Notes under the pieces: generated by a model
Told to the model about the DNA's origin: nothing
Database searches by the model: none
What the model saw: the letters and a program-made list of their open reading frames with translations, nothing else
Position numbers and translations under genes: made by a program
Origin: Hydrogenophaga taeniospiralis CCUG 15921
GTDB taxonomy: Bacteria > Pseudomonadota > Gammaproteobacteria > Burkholderiales > Burkholderiaceae_C
NCBI RefSeq assembly: GCF_001592305.1
Contig: NZ_BCWR01000005.1
Location: 372,001 to 436,000, forward strand
DNA: 64,000 bases
Direction: 5' to 3'
Part shown: positions 23,378 through 34,731 of the stretch, piece by piece
Position numbering within the stretch: the stretch's first letter is position 1
Layout: every line of letters begins with the position of its first letter

Positions 23378-26300
23378 TCAGGAGGCTTCGAGCATGCCGG
23401 CGGCGGACTCCATGTCCACCGCGACGATACGCGAAACGCCCTGCTCCTGCATGGTCACACCGATCAGCTGTTCGGCCATTTCCATGGCGATCTTGTTGTG
23501 GCTGATGAACAGGAACTGGGTGCCCTGCTTGCTCATGCTGGTGACCAGCCGGGCGTAGCGATCGGTGTTGGCGTCGTCCAGCGGCGCGTCGACCTCATCG
23601 AGCAGACAGAACGGTGCCGGGTTGAGCTGGAAGATGGCGAACACCAGGGCGATGGCGGTGAGCGCCTTTTCACCACCCGAGAGCAGGTGGATGGTCTGGT
23701 TCTTCTTGCCGGGCGGCTGCGCCAGCACCTGCACGCCCGCGTCCAGGATTTCCTCACCGGTCATCACCAGCCGGGCGTTGCCGCCGCCGAAGAGCTCGGG
23801 GAACATGCGGCCGAAGTGCTCGTTGACGGTGTTGAAGGTGCTGCCCAGCAGGTCGCGGGTCTCGGCGTCGATCTTCTTGATCGCGTCTTCCAGCGTGTTC
23901 ATCGCGTCGTTCAGGTCGGCCGACTGGGCGTCCAGGAAGGTCTTGCGTTCGCGCGCGGCGGTCAGCTCGTCCAACGCCGCGAGGTTGACCGCGCCCAGCG
24001 CCTGGATCTCGCGGTGCATGCGATCGATCTCACCCTGCAGACCCGTGAGCCGCACATTGCCTTCGGTGATGCTTTGCGCCACCGCGGCCAGGTCGGCCTG
24101 GGCTTCTTCGAGCTGCTGGCTGTATTGCTCCACGCCCAGGCGCGCGGCCTGTTCCTTGAGCTGGAACTCGGTGATGCGGTTGCGCAGCGGATCGAGTTCG
24201 CGCTCCAGCTGCAGGCGGCGCTCGTCGCTGGCGCGCAGCTTCATCGTGAGGTCGTCGTACTGGCTGCGCAGGGCCCCCAGGGTCTGCTCGCGTTCGAGCT
24301 TCACGGCCAGCACGTTCTGCAACCCGGCCTCGGCGGCGGCGGCGCTCAGGCGGGCCAGTTCGTCGGTGGCGCGCTGTTCTTCATCGACCAGCGACTTTTC
24401 CTGCGCGGCCGCGGTTTCCAGCGAACGCTGCAGCTCGCCCTGGCGCGCCTGCAGGCTGCGCAGGGCGAAGGTGGCTTCCTGCGCGCTGCGCTCCAGCGAG
24501 CGCTGCTGCTCGCGGGCGGCATTCAGCGCGCGTTCGGCGTCGATCACCTGGTCGTCGAGCTGGGCGTGGCGTTCCTGGCTGTCGGCGAGCTGCATGTCCA
24601 GCTCTTCAAAGCGGGCTTCGGCGGTGACCCGGCGTTCCTGCAGCTCATCGAGCTGGGCGTCCACCTCGGCGAGGTCGACGGCGATCTGCTCGCTGCGCGC
24701 ACGGGTCTGCTCGGCCAGTTGGGTCAGACGCAAGGTCTCGACCTGCAGCTCGTGCGCGCGGCTGCGGGTTTCGGCGCCTTCGCGGCGCGCGCTCACCAGG
24801 CGCTGCGAGGCGTCGGTGTAGGCCGCTTCCGCGCGCACCAGGGTCGTGCGGGCCTGCTCGGCCATCAGCGCCTGGGCGCGCAACTCTTTTTCCAGGTGTT
24901 CGATTTCCTGCGCCCGGGCCAGCAGGCCGGCCTGCTCGCTGTCGGGCGCGTAGAAGCTCACGCTGTGGGCGCTGACCGCGTGGCCGCTGGGCACGAAGAT
25001 CACCTCGCCGGCCTGCAGCTGGGTGCGCTGCGCCATCGCCTCGTCCAGATTCGCCGCGGTCAGGCAACCCTGCAGCCAGTCGGCCAGCAGGGCCTTTTGC
25101 CCCGCGTCGTTCAGGCGCAGCCAGTCGGCCAGGGGCTTGAGGCCGCTGGCGCTGCCCGTGGCCACCCCGGCGGACACCGGGCTGTAGAAAGCGAGTTTGG
25201 CGGGCGGTGCATCGTTGCCGAAGGCTCGCACCATCTCCAGCCGCGACACTTCGAGCGCGCCCAGGCGCTCGCGCAACGCGGCTTCGAGGGCGTTTTCCCA
25301 GCCGGTTTCGATATGAATGCGGCTCCACAGGCCCTGCAGGCCATCGAGCCCGTGTTTGGCCAGCCAGGGCTTCAATTTGCCGTCGGTCTTGACCTTGTCC
25401 TGCAGCGCCTTGAGCGCTTCCATGCGGGCCGACAGGTCGGACTGTTTCGCCGATTCCTGGTTCACCGCCTGCTGGGCGGCGCGGCGGTCCTCGTCGAGCT
25501 GGGGCACGCTGTCCTGCAGTTCGTGCAGCACGGCGTCGGCCAGTTCGGCCGCTTCCTGGGCCACCGCCAACTGGCTCTGCGCGCTGAGCAGGCGCGCCTC
25601 GTCGGGCGCGGCCAGGGCGTTGCGGTCGGCCATCAGGCGTTCGCGGCGCTGGTTGAGCTGGCGGCTCTGCTCTTCCACGTTGCGCTGCTCGGCGGCCAAC
25701 ACCTGGATCTGCTGCTGCACCTGGGTGACGCTGCCGCGTTGCTCGTTGGCGCGGTTCTGCGCCTGGCGCAGGCCGTCTTCCAGCGCGGGCAGCGCGCCGG
25801 CCTGCTCCTCGCCCTGGGCGGCGAGCACCACCGACTTTTCCTCGGCCTCGACCACGGCCTCGGCCAGTTGCTCCAGTTCGACGCTGGCGTCCTGGCTGCG
25901 TGTGGACCACGAGGCCATCTGCTCCTTCAGTTGCAGCAGGCGCTGTTCCACACGGGTGCGGCCTTCGACCACGAAGCGGATCTCGGCTTCAAGCTTGCCC
26001 ACCTCGGCGCTGGCCTCGTACAGCTTGCCCTGCGCCTGGTTCACCTGGTCGCCCGCGGCGTAGTGCGCCTGGCGGATGGTCTCCAGCTCGGATTCGATGC
26101 GGCGCAGGTCGGCGGTGCGCGACTCGAGGTCGTTGACCGCCTGGGCGGCGTCGGTCTTCACCTTGACCTGATCGGCCTCGGCTTCGCTGCGTTTCAGGAA
26201 CCACAGCTGCTGCTGCTTGAGCGTGGCGCCGGCCTGCAGCGTGTTGTAGCGGGCGGCCACCTCGGCCTGTTTTTCCAGCTTGTCGAGGTTGGCGTTGAGC

Positions 26301-26899
26301 TCGCGCAGGATGTCTTCCACCCGGGTGAGGTTTTCACGCGTGTCGGCCAGCCGGTTGGCCGTTTCGCGGCGGCGCTCCTTGTATTTGGAGACGCCGGCGG
26401 CTTCTTCGAGGAACAGGCGCAGCTCTTCGGGCTTGCTCTCGATGATGCGGCTGATGGTGCCCTGGCCAATGATGGCGTAGGCACGGGGTCCCAGGCCGGT
26501 GCCGAGAAACACGTCCTGCACGTCGCGGCGGCGCACCGGCTGGTTGTTGATGTAGTAGCTGCTGGTGCCGTCGCGCGTGAGCACGCGCTTGACGGCGATT
26601 TCCGTGAACTGGCCCCACTGGCCGCCGGCGCGGTGGTCGCTGTTGTCGAACACCAGCTCCACACTGGAGCGGCTGGCGGGCTTGCGATTGTTGGTGCCGT
26701 TGAAGATCACGTCCTGCATGGACTCGCCACGCAGTTCGGACGCCTTGGATTCGCCCAGCACCCAGCGCACCGCGTCCATGATGTTGGACTTGCCGCAACC
26801 GTTGGGGCCCACCACGCCCACCAATTGACCCGGCAGCATGAAGTTGGTGGGTTCGGCGAACGACTTGAAGCCGGACAACTTGATCGAATTGAGACGCAC
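23378..26899 (-). CDS. smc: chromosome segregation protein SMC
   Basis: This 1173-residue condensin ATPase starts at the GTG at 26899, giving VRLNSIKLSGFKSFAEPTNF; the longer frame adds a non-family N-terminus. It has the N-terminal Walker A GVVGPNGCGKSNIMDAV, long coiled coils with a hinge near 520-650, and C-terminal ABC signature HLLSGGEKALTAIALVFAI with Walker B PFCLLDEVDAPLDD. It compacts and separates chromosomes, usually with ScpA and ScpB, which are not in the window. It is divergent from dapC and leads the smc-zipA-ligA series. Confidence 0.97.
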   Translation of the reverse strand: MRLNSIKLSGFKSFAEPTNFMLPGQLVGVVGPNGCGKSNIMDAVRWVLGESKASELRGESMQDVIFNGTNNRKPASRSSVELVFDNSDHRAGGQWGQFTEIAVKRVLTRDGTSSYYINNQPVRRRDVQDVFLGTGLGPRAYAIIGQGTISRIIESKPEELRLFLEEAAGVSKYKERRRETANRLADTRENLTRVEDILRELNANLDKLEKQAEVAARYNTLQAGATLKQQQLWFLKRSEAEADQVKVKTDAAQAVNDLESRTADLRRIESELETIRQAHYAAGDQVNQAQGKLYEASAEVGKLEAEIRFVVEGRTRVEQRLLQLKEQMASWSTRSQDASVELEQLAEAVVEAEEKSVVLAAQGEEQAGALPALEDGLRQAQNRANEQRGSVTQVQQQIQVLAAEQRNVEEQSRQLNQRRERLMADRNALAAPDEARLLSAQSQLAVAQEAAELADAVLHELQDSVPQLDEDRRAAQQAVNQESAKQSDLSARMEALKALQDKVKTDGKLKPWLAKHGLDGLQGLWSRIHIETGWENALEAALRERLGALEVSRLEMVRAFGNDAPPAKLAFYSPVSAGVATGSASGLKPLADWLRLNDAGQKALLADWLQGCLTAANLDEAMAQRTQLQAGEVIFVPSGHAVSAHSVSFYAPDSEQAGLLARAQEIEHLEKELRAQALMAEQARTTLVRAEAAYTDASQRLVSARREGAETRSRAHELQVETLRLTQLAEQTRARSEQIAVDLAEVDAQLDELQERRVTAEARFEELDMQLADSQERHAQLDDQVIDAERALNAAREQQRSLERSAQEATFALRSLQARQGELQRSLETAAAQEKSLVDEEQRATDELARLSAAAAEAGLQNVLAVKLEREQTLGALRSQYDDLTMKLRASDERRLQLERELDPLRNRITEFQLKEQAARLGVEQYSQQLEEAQADLAAVAQSITEGNVRLTGLQGEIDRMHREIQALGAVNLAALDELTAARERKTFLDAQSADLNDAMNTLEDAIKKIDAETRDLLGSTFNTVNEHFGRMFPELFGGGNARLVMTGEEILDAGVQVLAQPPGKKNQTIHLLSGGEKALTAIALVFAIFQLNPAPFCLLDEVDAPLDDANTDRYARLVTSMSKQGTQFLFISHNKIAMEMAEQLIGVTMQEQGVSRIVAVDMESAAGMLEAS

Positions 26900-27060
26900 G
26901 GGAGTTCGGTCGCAGGACGCTAACTGTTTGATTTGAAACGAAAATCCGGCCACACCCGGGGCCGGATCGCAAGCCGCATGATACCGTGTCCACCCGCCCT
27001 GGGGCCTGTACCCGACCCCACGCCGACGCCGCTGCGCACGCCCCCGGGATAATCGACCCC

Positions 27061-28284
27061 ATGAATCCCAAGTTGTCTCTCCTGCAGCCTTATCCCTTTG
27101 AACGGCTGCGCCAGCTGTTTGCGGGCGTCACACCCAACCCCGACTACCGGCCCATCAGCCTGGGCATCGGCGAACCCAAACACGCCACACCCCAGATGCT
27201 CAAGGACGCGCTGGCCGCCGCGCTCGACACCGGACTCACCGGCTACCCCGCCACCGCTGGCGAACCGGCCTTGCGCGAGGCCTGCGCGGGCTGGCTGCAG
27301 CGGCGCTACGGCGTCACGGTGGACCCGGCCACCCAGGTGCTGACGGTCAACGGCTCGCGCGAGGCGCTGTTCTCCTTTGCCCAGACCGTGATCGACCCCA
27401 CCCAGCCCGGCGCGACGCTGGTGTTTCCCAATCCGTTCTATCAAATCTACGAGGGCGCGGCCCTGCTCGGCGGCGCCCAGCCGTATTACGTGGCAAGCGA
27501 CCCGGCGCGCAACTTCGCGGTGGACTGGGACAGCGTGCCGGACGAGGTCTGGGCCCGCACGCAGCTGATCTTCGTGTGCTCACCCGGCAACCCCACCGGC
27601 GCCGTGATGCCGCTGGACGAGTGGCAAAAACTGTTCGAGCTGAGCGACCGCTACGGCTTCGTGATCGCCTCGGACGAGTGCTACAGCGAGATCTATTTCC
27701 GCGACGAGCCGCCCCTGGGCGGGCTGGAGGCCGCGGTGAAGCTCGGCCGCACGGACTTCAAGAACCTGATGATGTTCACCAGCCTGTCCAAACGCAGCAA
27801 CGTGCCCGGCCTGCGCAGCGGTTTCGTGGCCGGCGACGCGGCGCTGATCAAGCCTTTCCTGCTCTACCGCACCTACCACGGTGGTGCCATGAGCCCGGCG
27901 GTGCAGGCCGCCAGCCGGGTGGCCTGGGGCGACGAAGCGCACGTGGTGGACAACCGCCGCCAGTACCGCGAGAAGTTCGCCCAGGTCACGCCCCTGCTGG
28001 CCTCCGTGCTGGACGTGGCGCTGCCCGATGCGGCGTTTTATCTCTGGGCCGGTGTGCCGGACGTTTTTGTCGACCGGGTGCCCGGCCTGAGCGCCGACGA
28101 GGCCTTCGCGCGTGAGCTGCTGGCTCAATACAATGTGACGGTTTTGCCGGGCAGCTACCTCGCCCGCGAGGCGGGGGGCGTCAACCCTGGCCGGGGCCGC
28201 GTGCGCATGGCGCTGGTGGCCGAACCCGCCGAATGCCTGGAAGCCGCCGGGCGCATCAAGGCGTTCGTGTTCCACAACGACTGA
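27061..28284 (+). CDS. dapC: succinyldiaminopimelate aminotransferase
   Basis: This 407-residue class I/II PLP aminotransferase starts at the ATG at 27061 (MNPKLSLLQPYPFERLRQLF). The PLP lysine is in FTSLSKRSNVPGLRSGF. Further fold landmarks are CSPGNPTGAVM and IASDECYSEIYF. It makes N-succinyl-LL-diaminopimelate from the keto acid in the succinylase branch of lysine and peptidoglycan-precursor synthesis. Directly downstream dapD and then dapE carry the neighbouring steps, which supports DapC over a general aspartate aminotransferase. Confidence 0.93.
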   Translation: MNPKLSLLQPYPFERLRQLFAGVTPNPDYRPISLGIGEPKHATPQMLKDALAAALDTGLTGYPATAGEPALREACAGWLQRRYGVTVDPATQVLTVNGSREALFSFAQTVIDPTQPGATLVFPNPFYQIYEGAALLGGAQPYYVASDPARNFAVDWDSVPDEVWARTQLIFVCSPGNPTGAVMPLDEWQKLFELSDRYGFVIASDECYSEIYFRDEPPLGGLEAAVKLGRTDFKNLMMFTSLSKRSNVPGLRSGFVAGDAALIKPFLLYRTYHGGAMSPAVQAASRVAWGDEAHVVDNRRQYREKFAQVTPLLASVLDVALPDAAFYLWAGVPDVFVDRVPGLSADEAFARELLAQYNVTVLPGSYLAREAGGVNPGRGRVRMALVAEPAECLEAAGRIKAFVFHND

Positions 28285-28332
28285 TCCTCTCTCTTCTTTT
28301 CATCTCCGTTCATCCCAACTGTCCGAGACACC

Positions 28333-29157
<825 letters not shown>

Positions 29158-29160
29158 ATT

Positions 29161-29245
29161 TGCCCCCCCCGTCGCTGCGCTCCGCCCCTCAAGGGGCAAC
29201 ACCTGCGGACTGGCAAAGCCAGATCCGCGGTGTTCCGGGTTGGGG
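29161..29245. repeat. G/C-rich palindromic repeat between dapD and pilU
   Basis: Read on the minus strand it gives GCGGATCTGGCTTTGCCAG, then TTGCCCCTTGAGGGGC, then GGAGCGCAGCGACGGGGGG. That is the same motif order as at 22.1 and 59.7 kb but in opposite orientation relative to the sequence. It sits in the 137-base gap before pilU. Confidence 0.7.
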
Positions 29246-29294
29246 CACGGTCGCCGATGAGTTTTTCTATTTTTGAGTTCTTGAAAGGTCTGGA

Positions 29295-30455
29295 ATGAGC
29301 AGCGGAACCATGGAACGCATCCTGCGCCTGATGGCCGAAAAGAAGGCTTCGGACGTCTATCTCTCGGCGCATGCGCCGGCCATGATCAAGATCAATGGCC
29401 AGACCATCCCGATCAACAGCCAGGTGATGCCGCCGGACGCGCCCGGCAACCTGCTCGCCGAGATCGTGCCGGCCACGCGCATCGAAGAGCTGCATGAGAC
29501 CGGCGAGCTCAACATGGCCGTGCCGCTGGAGGGCGTGGGCAACTTCCGCGTCAGTGCCTTTCGCCAGCGGGGCAACTACGCCGTGGTGATCCGTTTCATA
29601 CCGGGTGACGTGCCCACCCTCGACTCGCTCAACGTGGCGCCGATCCTGTCCGAGCTGATCATGGAAAAACGTGGTCTGGTGCTCATGGTGGGCGCCACCG
29701 GCGCGGGCAAGTCCACCACGCTGGCGGCCATGATCGACCACCGCAACGACCGCTCCACCGGCCACATCCTCACCATCGAGGACCCGATCGAGTACGTCTA
29801 CCGCAACCGCAAATCGGTGATCAACCAGCGCGAAATCGGCACCGACACCCAGTCTCTGCAGATCGGTCTGAAAAATGCACTGCGCCAGGCCCCCGATGTG
29901 ATCCTGATCGGCGAAATCCGTGACCGCGAAACCATGTCGGCGGCGATTGCCTATGCCCAGTCGGGCCATCTGTGCCTGGCCACGCTGCACGCCAACAACA
30001 GTTACCAGGCGCTCAACCGGATCCTGAGCTTCTATCCGGTGGAAGTGCGTCCCACCATGCTGGGTGACCTGTCCTCCGCGCTGCGCGCCATCGTCTCGCA
30101 GCGCCTGCTGCGCACGCACACGGGCGGGCGGGTGCCGGCCATGGAAGTCATGCTCAACACCGCGCTGATCGCCGACCTGATTCAGAAAGCCGACTTCTCC
30201 GGCGTGCGTGAAGCGATGGAAAAGTCGCTGGCCGAAGGCTCGCAGAGCTTCGAGCAGGACCTGTCCCGGCTCATCGTGGACGGTCTGGTGTCGCGCAACG
30301 AGGGCCTGGCCCACGCCGACTCGCCCAGCAACCTCATGTGGCGTCTGCAGAACGACTTCAACACCTCGCGCAGCAACCAGCAGGCCACGCCGAACGAAGA
30401 GGAAAACGGCGACAGCGCCACCTTCACCGAGTTCACCCTCGACGTCAAATTCTGA
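29295..30455 (+). CDS. pilU: type IV pilus retraction ATPase, PilT/PilU family
   Basis: This 386-residue hexameric secretion ATPase has Walker [17 protein letters not shown], the Asp box [10 protein letters not shown], Walker [15 protein letters not shown] and the His box [14 protein letters not shown]. The C-terminal extension past 345 ([11 protein letters not shown]...) and its length fit PilU rather than the shorter PilT. It powers or assists pilus retraction at the inner membrane. No pilT is adjacent; the gene is embedded between dapD and dapE, and its stop shares one base with the dapE start. Confidence 0.88.
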   Translation: MSSGTMERILRLMAEKKASDVYLSAHAPAMIKINGQTIPINSQVMPPDAPGNLLAEIVPATRIEELHETGELNMAVPLEGVGNFRVSAFRQRGNYAVVIRFIPGDVPTLDSLNVAPILSELIMEKRGLVLMVGATGAGKSTTLAAMIDHRNDRSTGHILTIEDPIEYVYRNRKSVINQREIGTDTQSLQIGLKNALRQAPDVILIGEIRDRETMSAAIAYAQSGHLCLATLHANNSYQALNRILSFYPVEVRPTMLGDLSSALRAIVSQRLLRTHTGGRVPAMEVMLNTALIADLIQKADFSGVREAMEKSLAEGSQSFEQDLSRLIVDGLVSRNEGLAHADSPSNLMWRLQNDFNTSRSNQQATPNEEENGDSATFTEFTLDVKF

Positions 30456-31627
30456 TGACCGCCACCCTGCGCCTGACCGAAGAACTGATCGCCCGCGCCT
30501 CGGTCACCCCCCTGGACGCGGGTTGTCAGGCGCAGCTCGCGTCGCGCCTGTCGGCCCTGGGCTTCGCCTGTGAAACGCTGGAGAGCGGCCCAGCCGATTT
30601 CCGCGTGACCAACCTCTGGGCCCGCCGCGGCCGCGGCGACCAGCCGACCCTGGTGTTCGCCGGCCACACCGACGTGGTGCCCACCGGCCCGCTGGAGGCC
30701 TGGGCCAGCGACCCGTTCGTGCCGTCGCACCGGGACGGCAAGCTCTATGGCCGTGGGGCCAGCGACATGAAAGCCTCGCTGGCGGCCATGGTCGTGGCCT
30801 GCGAAGAATTCATCGCATCGAACCCAGCCCCCGGCATCGACATCGCCTTCCTGCTCACCAGCGACGAAGAAGGCCCGGCCAACGACGGCACGGTGATCGT
30901 CTGCCGCGAACTGCAAAGGCGTGGTGAGCGGCTGGACTGGTGCATCGTCGGCGAGCCCACCTCGGTGGAGCGCACCGGCGACATGATCAAGAACGGCCGC
31001 CGCGGCACCATGAGCGGCAAGCTCACGGTCAAGGGCATCCAGGGTCACATCGCCTACCCGCAGCTCGCCAGGAACCCCATCCACATGGTGGCGCCTGCCC
31101 TGGCCGAGCTCGTGGCCACCGTCTGGGACGCCGGCAACGCCTTCTTCCCGCCCACCAGCTGGCAGATCAGCAACATCCACGGCGGCACGGGCGCGAGCAA
31201 TGTCATCCCCGGCACCGTGGTGATCGACTTCAACTTCCGCTTCTCCACCGCGTCCACGCCCGAAGGCCTGCAGCAGCGCGTCGCGGACATCCTGCAGCGC
31301 CAGGGACTGCGGGCCTGCACGGATTTTGATCTGGACTGGACCGTGGGCGGCCTGCCTTTTCTCACCGAACCCGGCCCTCTGGTCGACGCGGTGCGTGCGG
31401 CCATCCGGGCCGAGACCGGCATCGACACCCAGCTCTCCACCACCGGCGGCACCAGCGACGGGCGTTTCATCGCCCAGGTCTGCCCCCAGGTGATCGAACT
31501 CGGCCCGCCCAACGCCACCATCCACAAGATCGACGAACACGTTGCGGTGGCCGACATCGAGCCGCTCAAGAACATCTACCGCCGCACCCTGGACCAACTG
31601 GCCCGACAGGCCGGCACCGGTTGCTGA
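30455..31627 (+). CDS. dapE: succinyl-diaminopimelate desuccinylase
   Basis: This 390-residue di-zinc M20 hydrolase removes succinate to give LL-diaminopimelate. Metal and catalytic motifs: [41 protein letters not shown], and [13 protein letters not shown] near the C-terminus. The ATG at 30455 overlaps the pilU stop by one base (TGATG). It completes the dapC-dapD-dapE set in one direction. prmB follows after 8 bases. Confidence 0.96.
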   Translation: MTATLRLTEELIARASVTPLDAGCQAQLASRLSALGFACETLESGPADFRVTNLWARRGRGDQPTLVFAGHTDVVPTGPLEAWASDPFVPSHRDGKLYGRGASDMKASLAAMVVACEEFIASNPAPGIDIAFLLTSDEEGPANDGTVIVCRELQRRGERLDWCIVGEPTSVERTGDMIKNGRRGTMSGKLTVKGIQGHIAYPQLARNPIHMVAPALAELVATVWDAGNAFFPPTSWQISNIHGGTGASNVIPGTVVIDFNFRFSTASTPEGLQQRVADILQRQGLRACTDFDLDWTVGGLPFLTEPGPLVDAVRAAIRAETGIDTQLSTTGGTSDGRFIAQVCPQVIELGPPNATIHKIDEHVAVADIEPLKNIYRRTLDQLARQAGTGC

Positions 31628-31635
31628 CCCGCCCC

Positions 31636-32529
31636 ATGAACCTGCAACACACCCTGGCCGAGGCGCAGCGCCGCCTCGCCGCCGCTTCACTGGCCTATGG
31701 GCATGGCACCACCAATGCCCACGACGAGGCGGCCTGGCTGGTGCTGTGGCAACTCGGGCTGCCGCTCGACAGCGACCTCGACGCGCTGGCCACGCTGCCC
31801 GTGACCGACGAGGCCGCGCAGGCCGTCGCCGCGTTGATCACCCGCCGCATCGAGACCCGCCAGCCCGCCGCCTACCTCACGCGCGAGGCCTGGCTGCAGG
31901 GCGTGCCGTTCTACATCGACGAGCGGGCCATCGTGCCGCGCAGCTTCATCGCCGAGCTGATCGCCGACGGCGGCTTCGATGCCTGGCTGGGCGAACACAC
32001 CACGCGAGTGCTGGACCTGTGCACCGGCAACGGCAGCCTGGCCGTGCTGGCCGCCATGGCCTGGCCCGACGTGCAGGTCACCGGCGCCGACATCTCTGCC
32101 GACGCATTGGCCGTGGCCCGCATCAACGTGGAACGCCACCGGCTGCAGGACCGCATCACACTCATCGAATCCGACGGGCTCGCGGCCTGCCCCGGCCCCT
32201 ACGACCTGGTGTTGTGCAACCCGCCCTACGTGAACGCGCAGAGCATGCGCGAGCTGCCCGCCGAATACACCGCCGAGCCAGCGCTGGCCCTGGCCGGCGG
32301 CGCCGACGGCATGGATTTCATCCGCGCGCTGCTGCGCGACCTGCCCGCGCGGCTCTCTCCGACGGGTGTTCTGGTGCTGGAAATCGGCAACGAACGCGAG
32401 CACTTCGAAGCGGCCTTCCCGCAGCTCGAAGCCGTGTGGTTGTCCACCAGCGCCGGTGACGACCAGGTTCTTCTTCTCACCTCCGAATCCCTTTCGGCGC
32501 TGGCTGTCCAGCCTGCGCCCCACCCATGA
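31636..32529 (+). CDS. prmB: 50S ribosomal protein L3 glutamine methyltransferase
   Basis: This 297-residue SAM-dependent methyltransferase has motif I VLDLCTGNGSLAVLAAM and the catalytic NPPY in VLCNPPYVNAQSM, followed by LPAEYTAEPALALAGG, which is characteristic of PrmB rather than PrmC. It N5-methylates a glutamine of ribosomal protein L3. I start at the ATG at 31636; a TTG five codons upstream is weaker. It overlaps the following ABC-F gene by 4 bp. Confidence 0.92.
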   Translation: MNLQHTLAEAQRRLAAASLAYGHGTTNAHDEAAWLVLWQLGLPLDSDLDALATLPVTDEAAQAVAALITRRIETRQPAAYLTREAWLQGVPFYIDERAIVPRSFIAELIADGGFDAWLGEHTTRVLDLCTGNGSLAVLAAMAWPDVQVTGADISADALAVARINVERHRLQDRITLIESDGLAACPGPYDLVLCNPPYVNAQSMRELPAEYTAEPALALAGGADGMDFIRALLRDLPARLSPTGVLVLEIGNEREHFEAAFPQLEAVWLSTSAGDDQVLLLTSESLSALAVQPAPHP

Positions 32530-34559
32530 TCACACTGAAAAATCTGGTCCTTCGTCGTGGCACGAAGGTCCTGCTCGATGGCGCGTCCGCCACCATCAAC
32601 CCCGGCGAAAAAGTTGGCCTCGTCGGTCGCAACGGCGCGGGCAAGTCCAGCCTGTTTGGCCTGCTCAACCACACCTTGCACGAAGACAAGGGCGACTTCT
32701 ACGTGCCCGCACAATGGCGCATGGCGCAAGTCGCGCAGGACATGCCCGAGACCGACATGCCGGCCACCCAGTTCGTCATCGAAGGCGACGTGACCCTGCT
32801 CGCCGCGCGCCAGGAGGTGCAGGCGGCGGAAGACAGCGGCGATGGCGAGCGCATGGCCCACGCCTACATGGCGCTGCACGACGCGGGGGAACACGACGCC
32901 CCGGCGCGCGCGCAGGCCCTGATCCTGGGCCTGGGTTTCCGCACCGACGAGCTGGAACGCCCGGTCAACAGCTTCTCGGGCGGCTGGCGCATGCGCCTAC
33001 AGCTCGCGCGCGCGCTCATGTGCCCGAGCGACCTGCTGCTGCTCGACGAACCCACCAACCACCTGGACCTGGACGCCCTGGTCTGGCTGGAGGCCTGGCT
33101 CAAGCGCTACGAAGGCACCATGCTCGTGATCAGCCACGACCGCGAGTTTCTCGACGCGGTGACCGACGTCACCATCCACATCGAGCGCGCCCTGCTCACG
33201 CGCTACGGCGGCAACTACAGCAAGTTCGAGGACATGCGCGCCGAGCAGATGGCGCTGCAGGCCACGGCGTATTCCAAGCAGCAGGAGAAGGTGGCGCACC
33301 TGCAGAAGTTCATCGCCCGCTTCAAGGCCAAGGCCAGCAAGGCCAAGCAGGCACAAAGCCGGGTCAAGGCGCTGGAGCGCATGGAGAAGATCGGCCCGGT
33401 GCTGGCCGATGCGGAGTTCACCTTCGAGTTCAGCGAACCGCAGAACCTGCCCAACCCCATGCTGGCGATGCACGAGGTCAGTTTCGGCTACCCGCCGCTG
33501 GAAGACGGCGGCGAGCCCACCGTCATCGTGCGCAACGTCAGCCGCTCGGTGCTGGCCGGCCAGCGCATCGGCATCCTGGGCGCCAACGGCCAGGGCAAGT
33601 CCACGGTGGTCAAGACCATCGCGCGCGATCTGGCCGCCATCAGTGGCGAGATCATCGAAGGCAAGGGCCTGAACATCGGCTATTTCGCGCAGCAGGAACT
33701 CGACGTGCTGCGCCCGGCCGACACCCCGCTGGAGCACATGATCCGTCTGGTGCGCGACTGCACGGCGCAAGGTCGGCTCAGCGGCCAGTCCACCCGCGAA
33801 CAGGACCTGCGCAGTTTCCTGGGCAGCTTCAACTTCACGGGCGACCAGGTGAAACAGGCCGTGGGCAGCATGAGCGGAGGCGAAAAAGCGCGCCTGGTGC
33901 TGTGCATGATCGTCTGGCAGCGCCCCAACCTGCTGCTGCTCGACGAGCCCACCAACCATCTGGATCTCGCAACCCGCGAGGCCCTGTCGATGGCGCTCAA
34001 CGAGTTCGAAGGCACCGTCATGCTGGTCAGCCACGACCGCGCGCTGCTGCGCGCCGTGTGCGACGAGTTCTGGCTGGTCTCGCGCGGTGGCATCGCTCCC
34101 TTCGACGGCGATCTGGACGACTACCAGCGCTACCTGCTGGACATGGCCAAACAGTCGCGCGAGGCCCAGCGACAGGAACAGCGCGATCAGGCGCGTGGCG
34201 TCGCCGCCGTGCCGGCACCCGCCCCGAAAGCCGCGGCCCCAGCACCGCAGGCCTCGGCCGCAGCACCTGCCAACGCCGCCGCCCGCAACCCGGACCAACG
34301 CCGACAGGATGCCCAGCGCCGCCAGCAGCTGGCCGAACAGACCCGCCCCCTGAAGAAGGAGCTGGAACACAACGAGAAGCGCACGGCAACGTTGGCGCAG
34401 GAAAGGGCGCAACTGGAGGCCCTCCTAAGCCAACCCGCCACCCCGGCGGCGATGGCCGACTCGGGCCGTCGCCTGAAAGCCGTCAACGACGAGATCGACA
34501 CGCTGGAAAGTCGCTGGCTGGAACTCACGGAAGCCCTTGACGCGATGAACGCGGGTTGA
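32526..34559 (+). CDS. ABC-F family ATPase (YheS/Uup-like)
   Basis: This 677-residue soluble twin-ABC protein has Walker A motifs VGRNGAGKSSLF and GANGQGKSTVV, signatures SFSGGWRMRLQLARAL and SMSGGEKARLVL, and two LLLLDEPTNHLDL boxes. The inter-domain linker is Lys/Arg-rich (FKAKASKAKQAQSRVKALER), as in ribosome-binding ABC-F factors. An Ala/Pro hinge and a C-terminal coiled coil (about 560-677) resemble YheS. ABC-F proteins act on the ribosome. Coupling to prmB, a ribosome-modifying enzyme, fits this. Confidence 0.9.
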   Translation: MITLKNLVLRRGTKVLLDGASATINPGEKVGLVGRNGAGKSSLFGLLNHTLHEDKGDFYVPAQWRMAQVAQDMPETDMPATQFVIEGDVTLLAARQEVQAAEDSGDGERMAHAYMALHDAGEHDAPARAQALILGLGFRTDELERPVNSFSGGWRMRLQLARALMCPSDLLLLDEPTNHLDLDALVWLEAWLKRYEGTMLVISHDREFLDAVTDVTIHIERALLTRYGGNYSKFEDMRAEQMALQATAYSKQQEKVAHLQKFIARFKAKASKAKQAQSRVKALERMEKIGPVLADAEFTFEFSEPQNLPNPMLAMHEVSFGYPPLEDGGEPTVIVRNVSRSVLAGQRIGILGANGQGKSTVVKTIARDLAAISGEIIEGKGLNIGYFAQQELDVLRPADTPLEHMIRLVRDCTAQGRLSGQSTREQDLRSFLGSFNFTGDQVKQAVGSMSGGEKARLVLCMIVWQRPNLLLLDEPTNHLDLATREALSMALNEFEGTVMLVSHDRALLRAVCDEFWLVSRGGIAPFDGDLDDYQRYLLDMAKQSREAQRQEQRDQARGVAAVPAPAPKAAAPAPQASAAAPANAAARNPDQRRQDAQRRQQLAEQTRPLKKELEHNEKRTATLAQERAQLEALLSQPATPAAMADSGRRLKAVNDEIDTLESRWLELTEALDAMNAG

Positions 34560-34731
34560 GCCCGGACGGGGGGTGGCGCCCGTGCCCTGGACGCTATATC
34601 AGGGCGACACCCATCACGGCGGCTCGGCCCGGGCACCGCCCGCCACAACGAAAGCACCCGCTCGACGCTACAGTCGGGCGTGTTTTCCACCCTGATTTCT
34701 CAACCACCTTTGCTCGAAAGGCAGACCGCCC

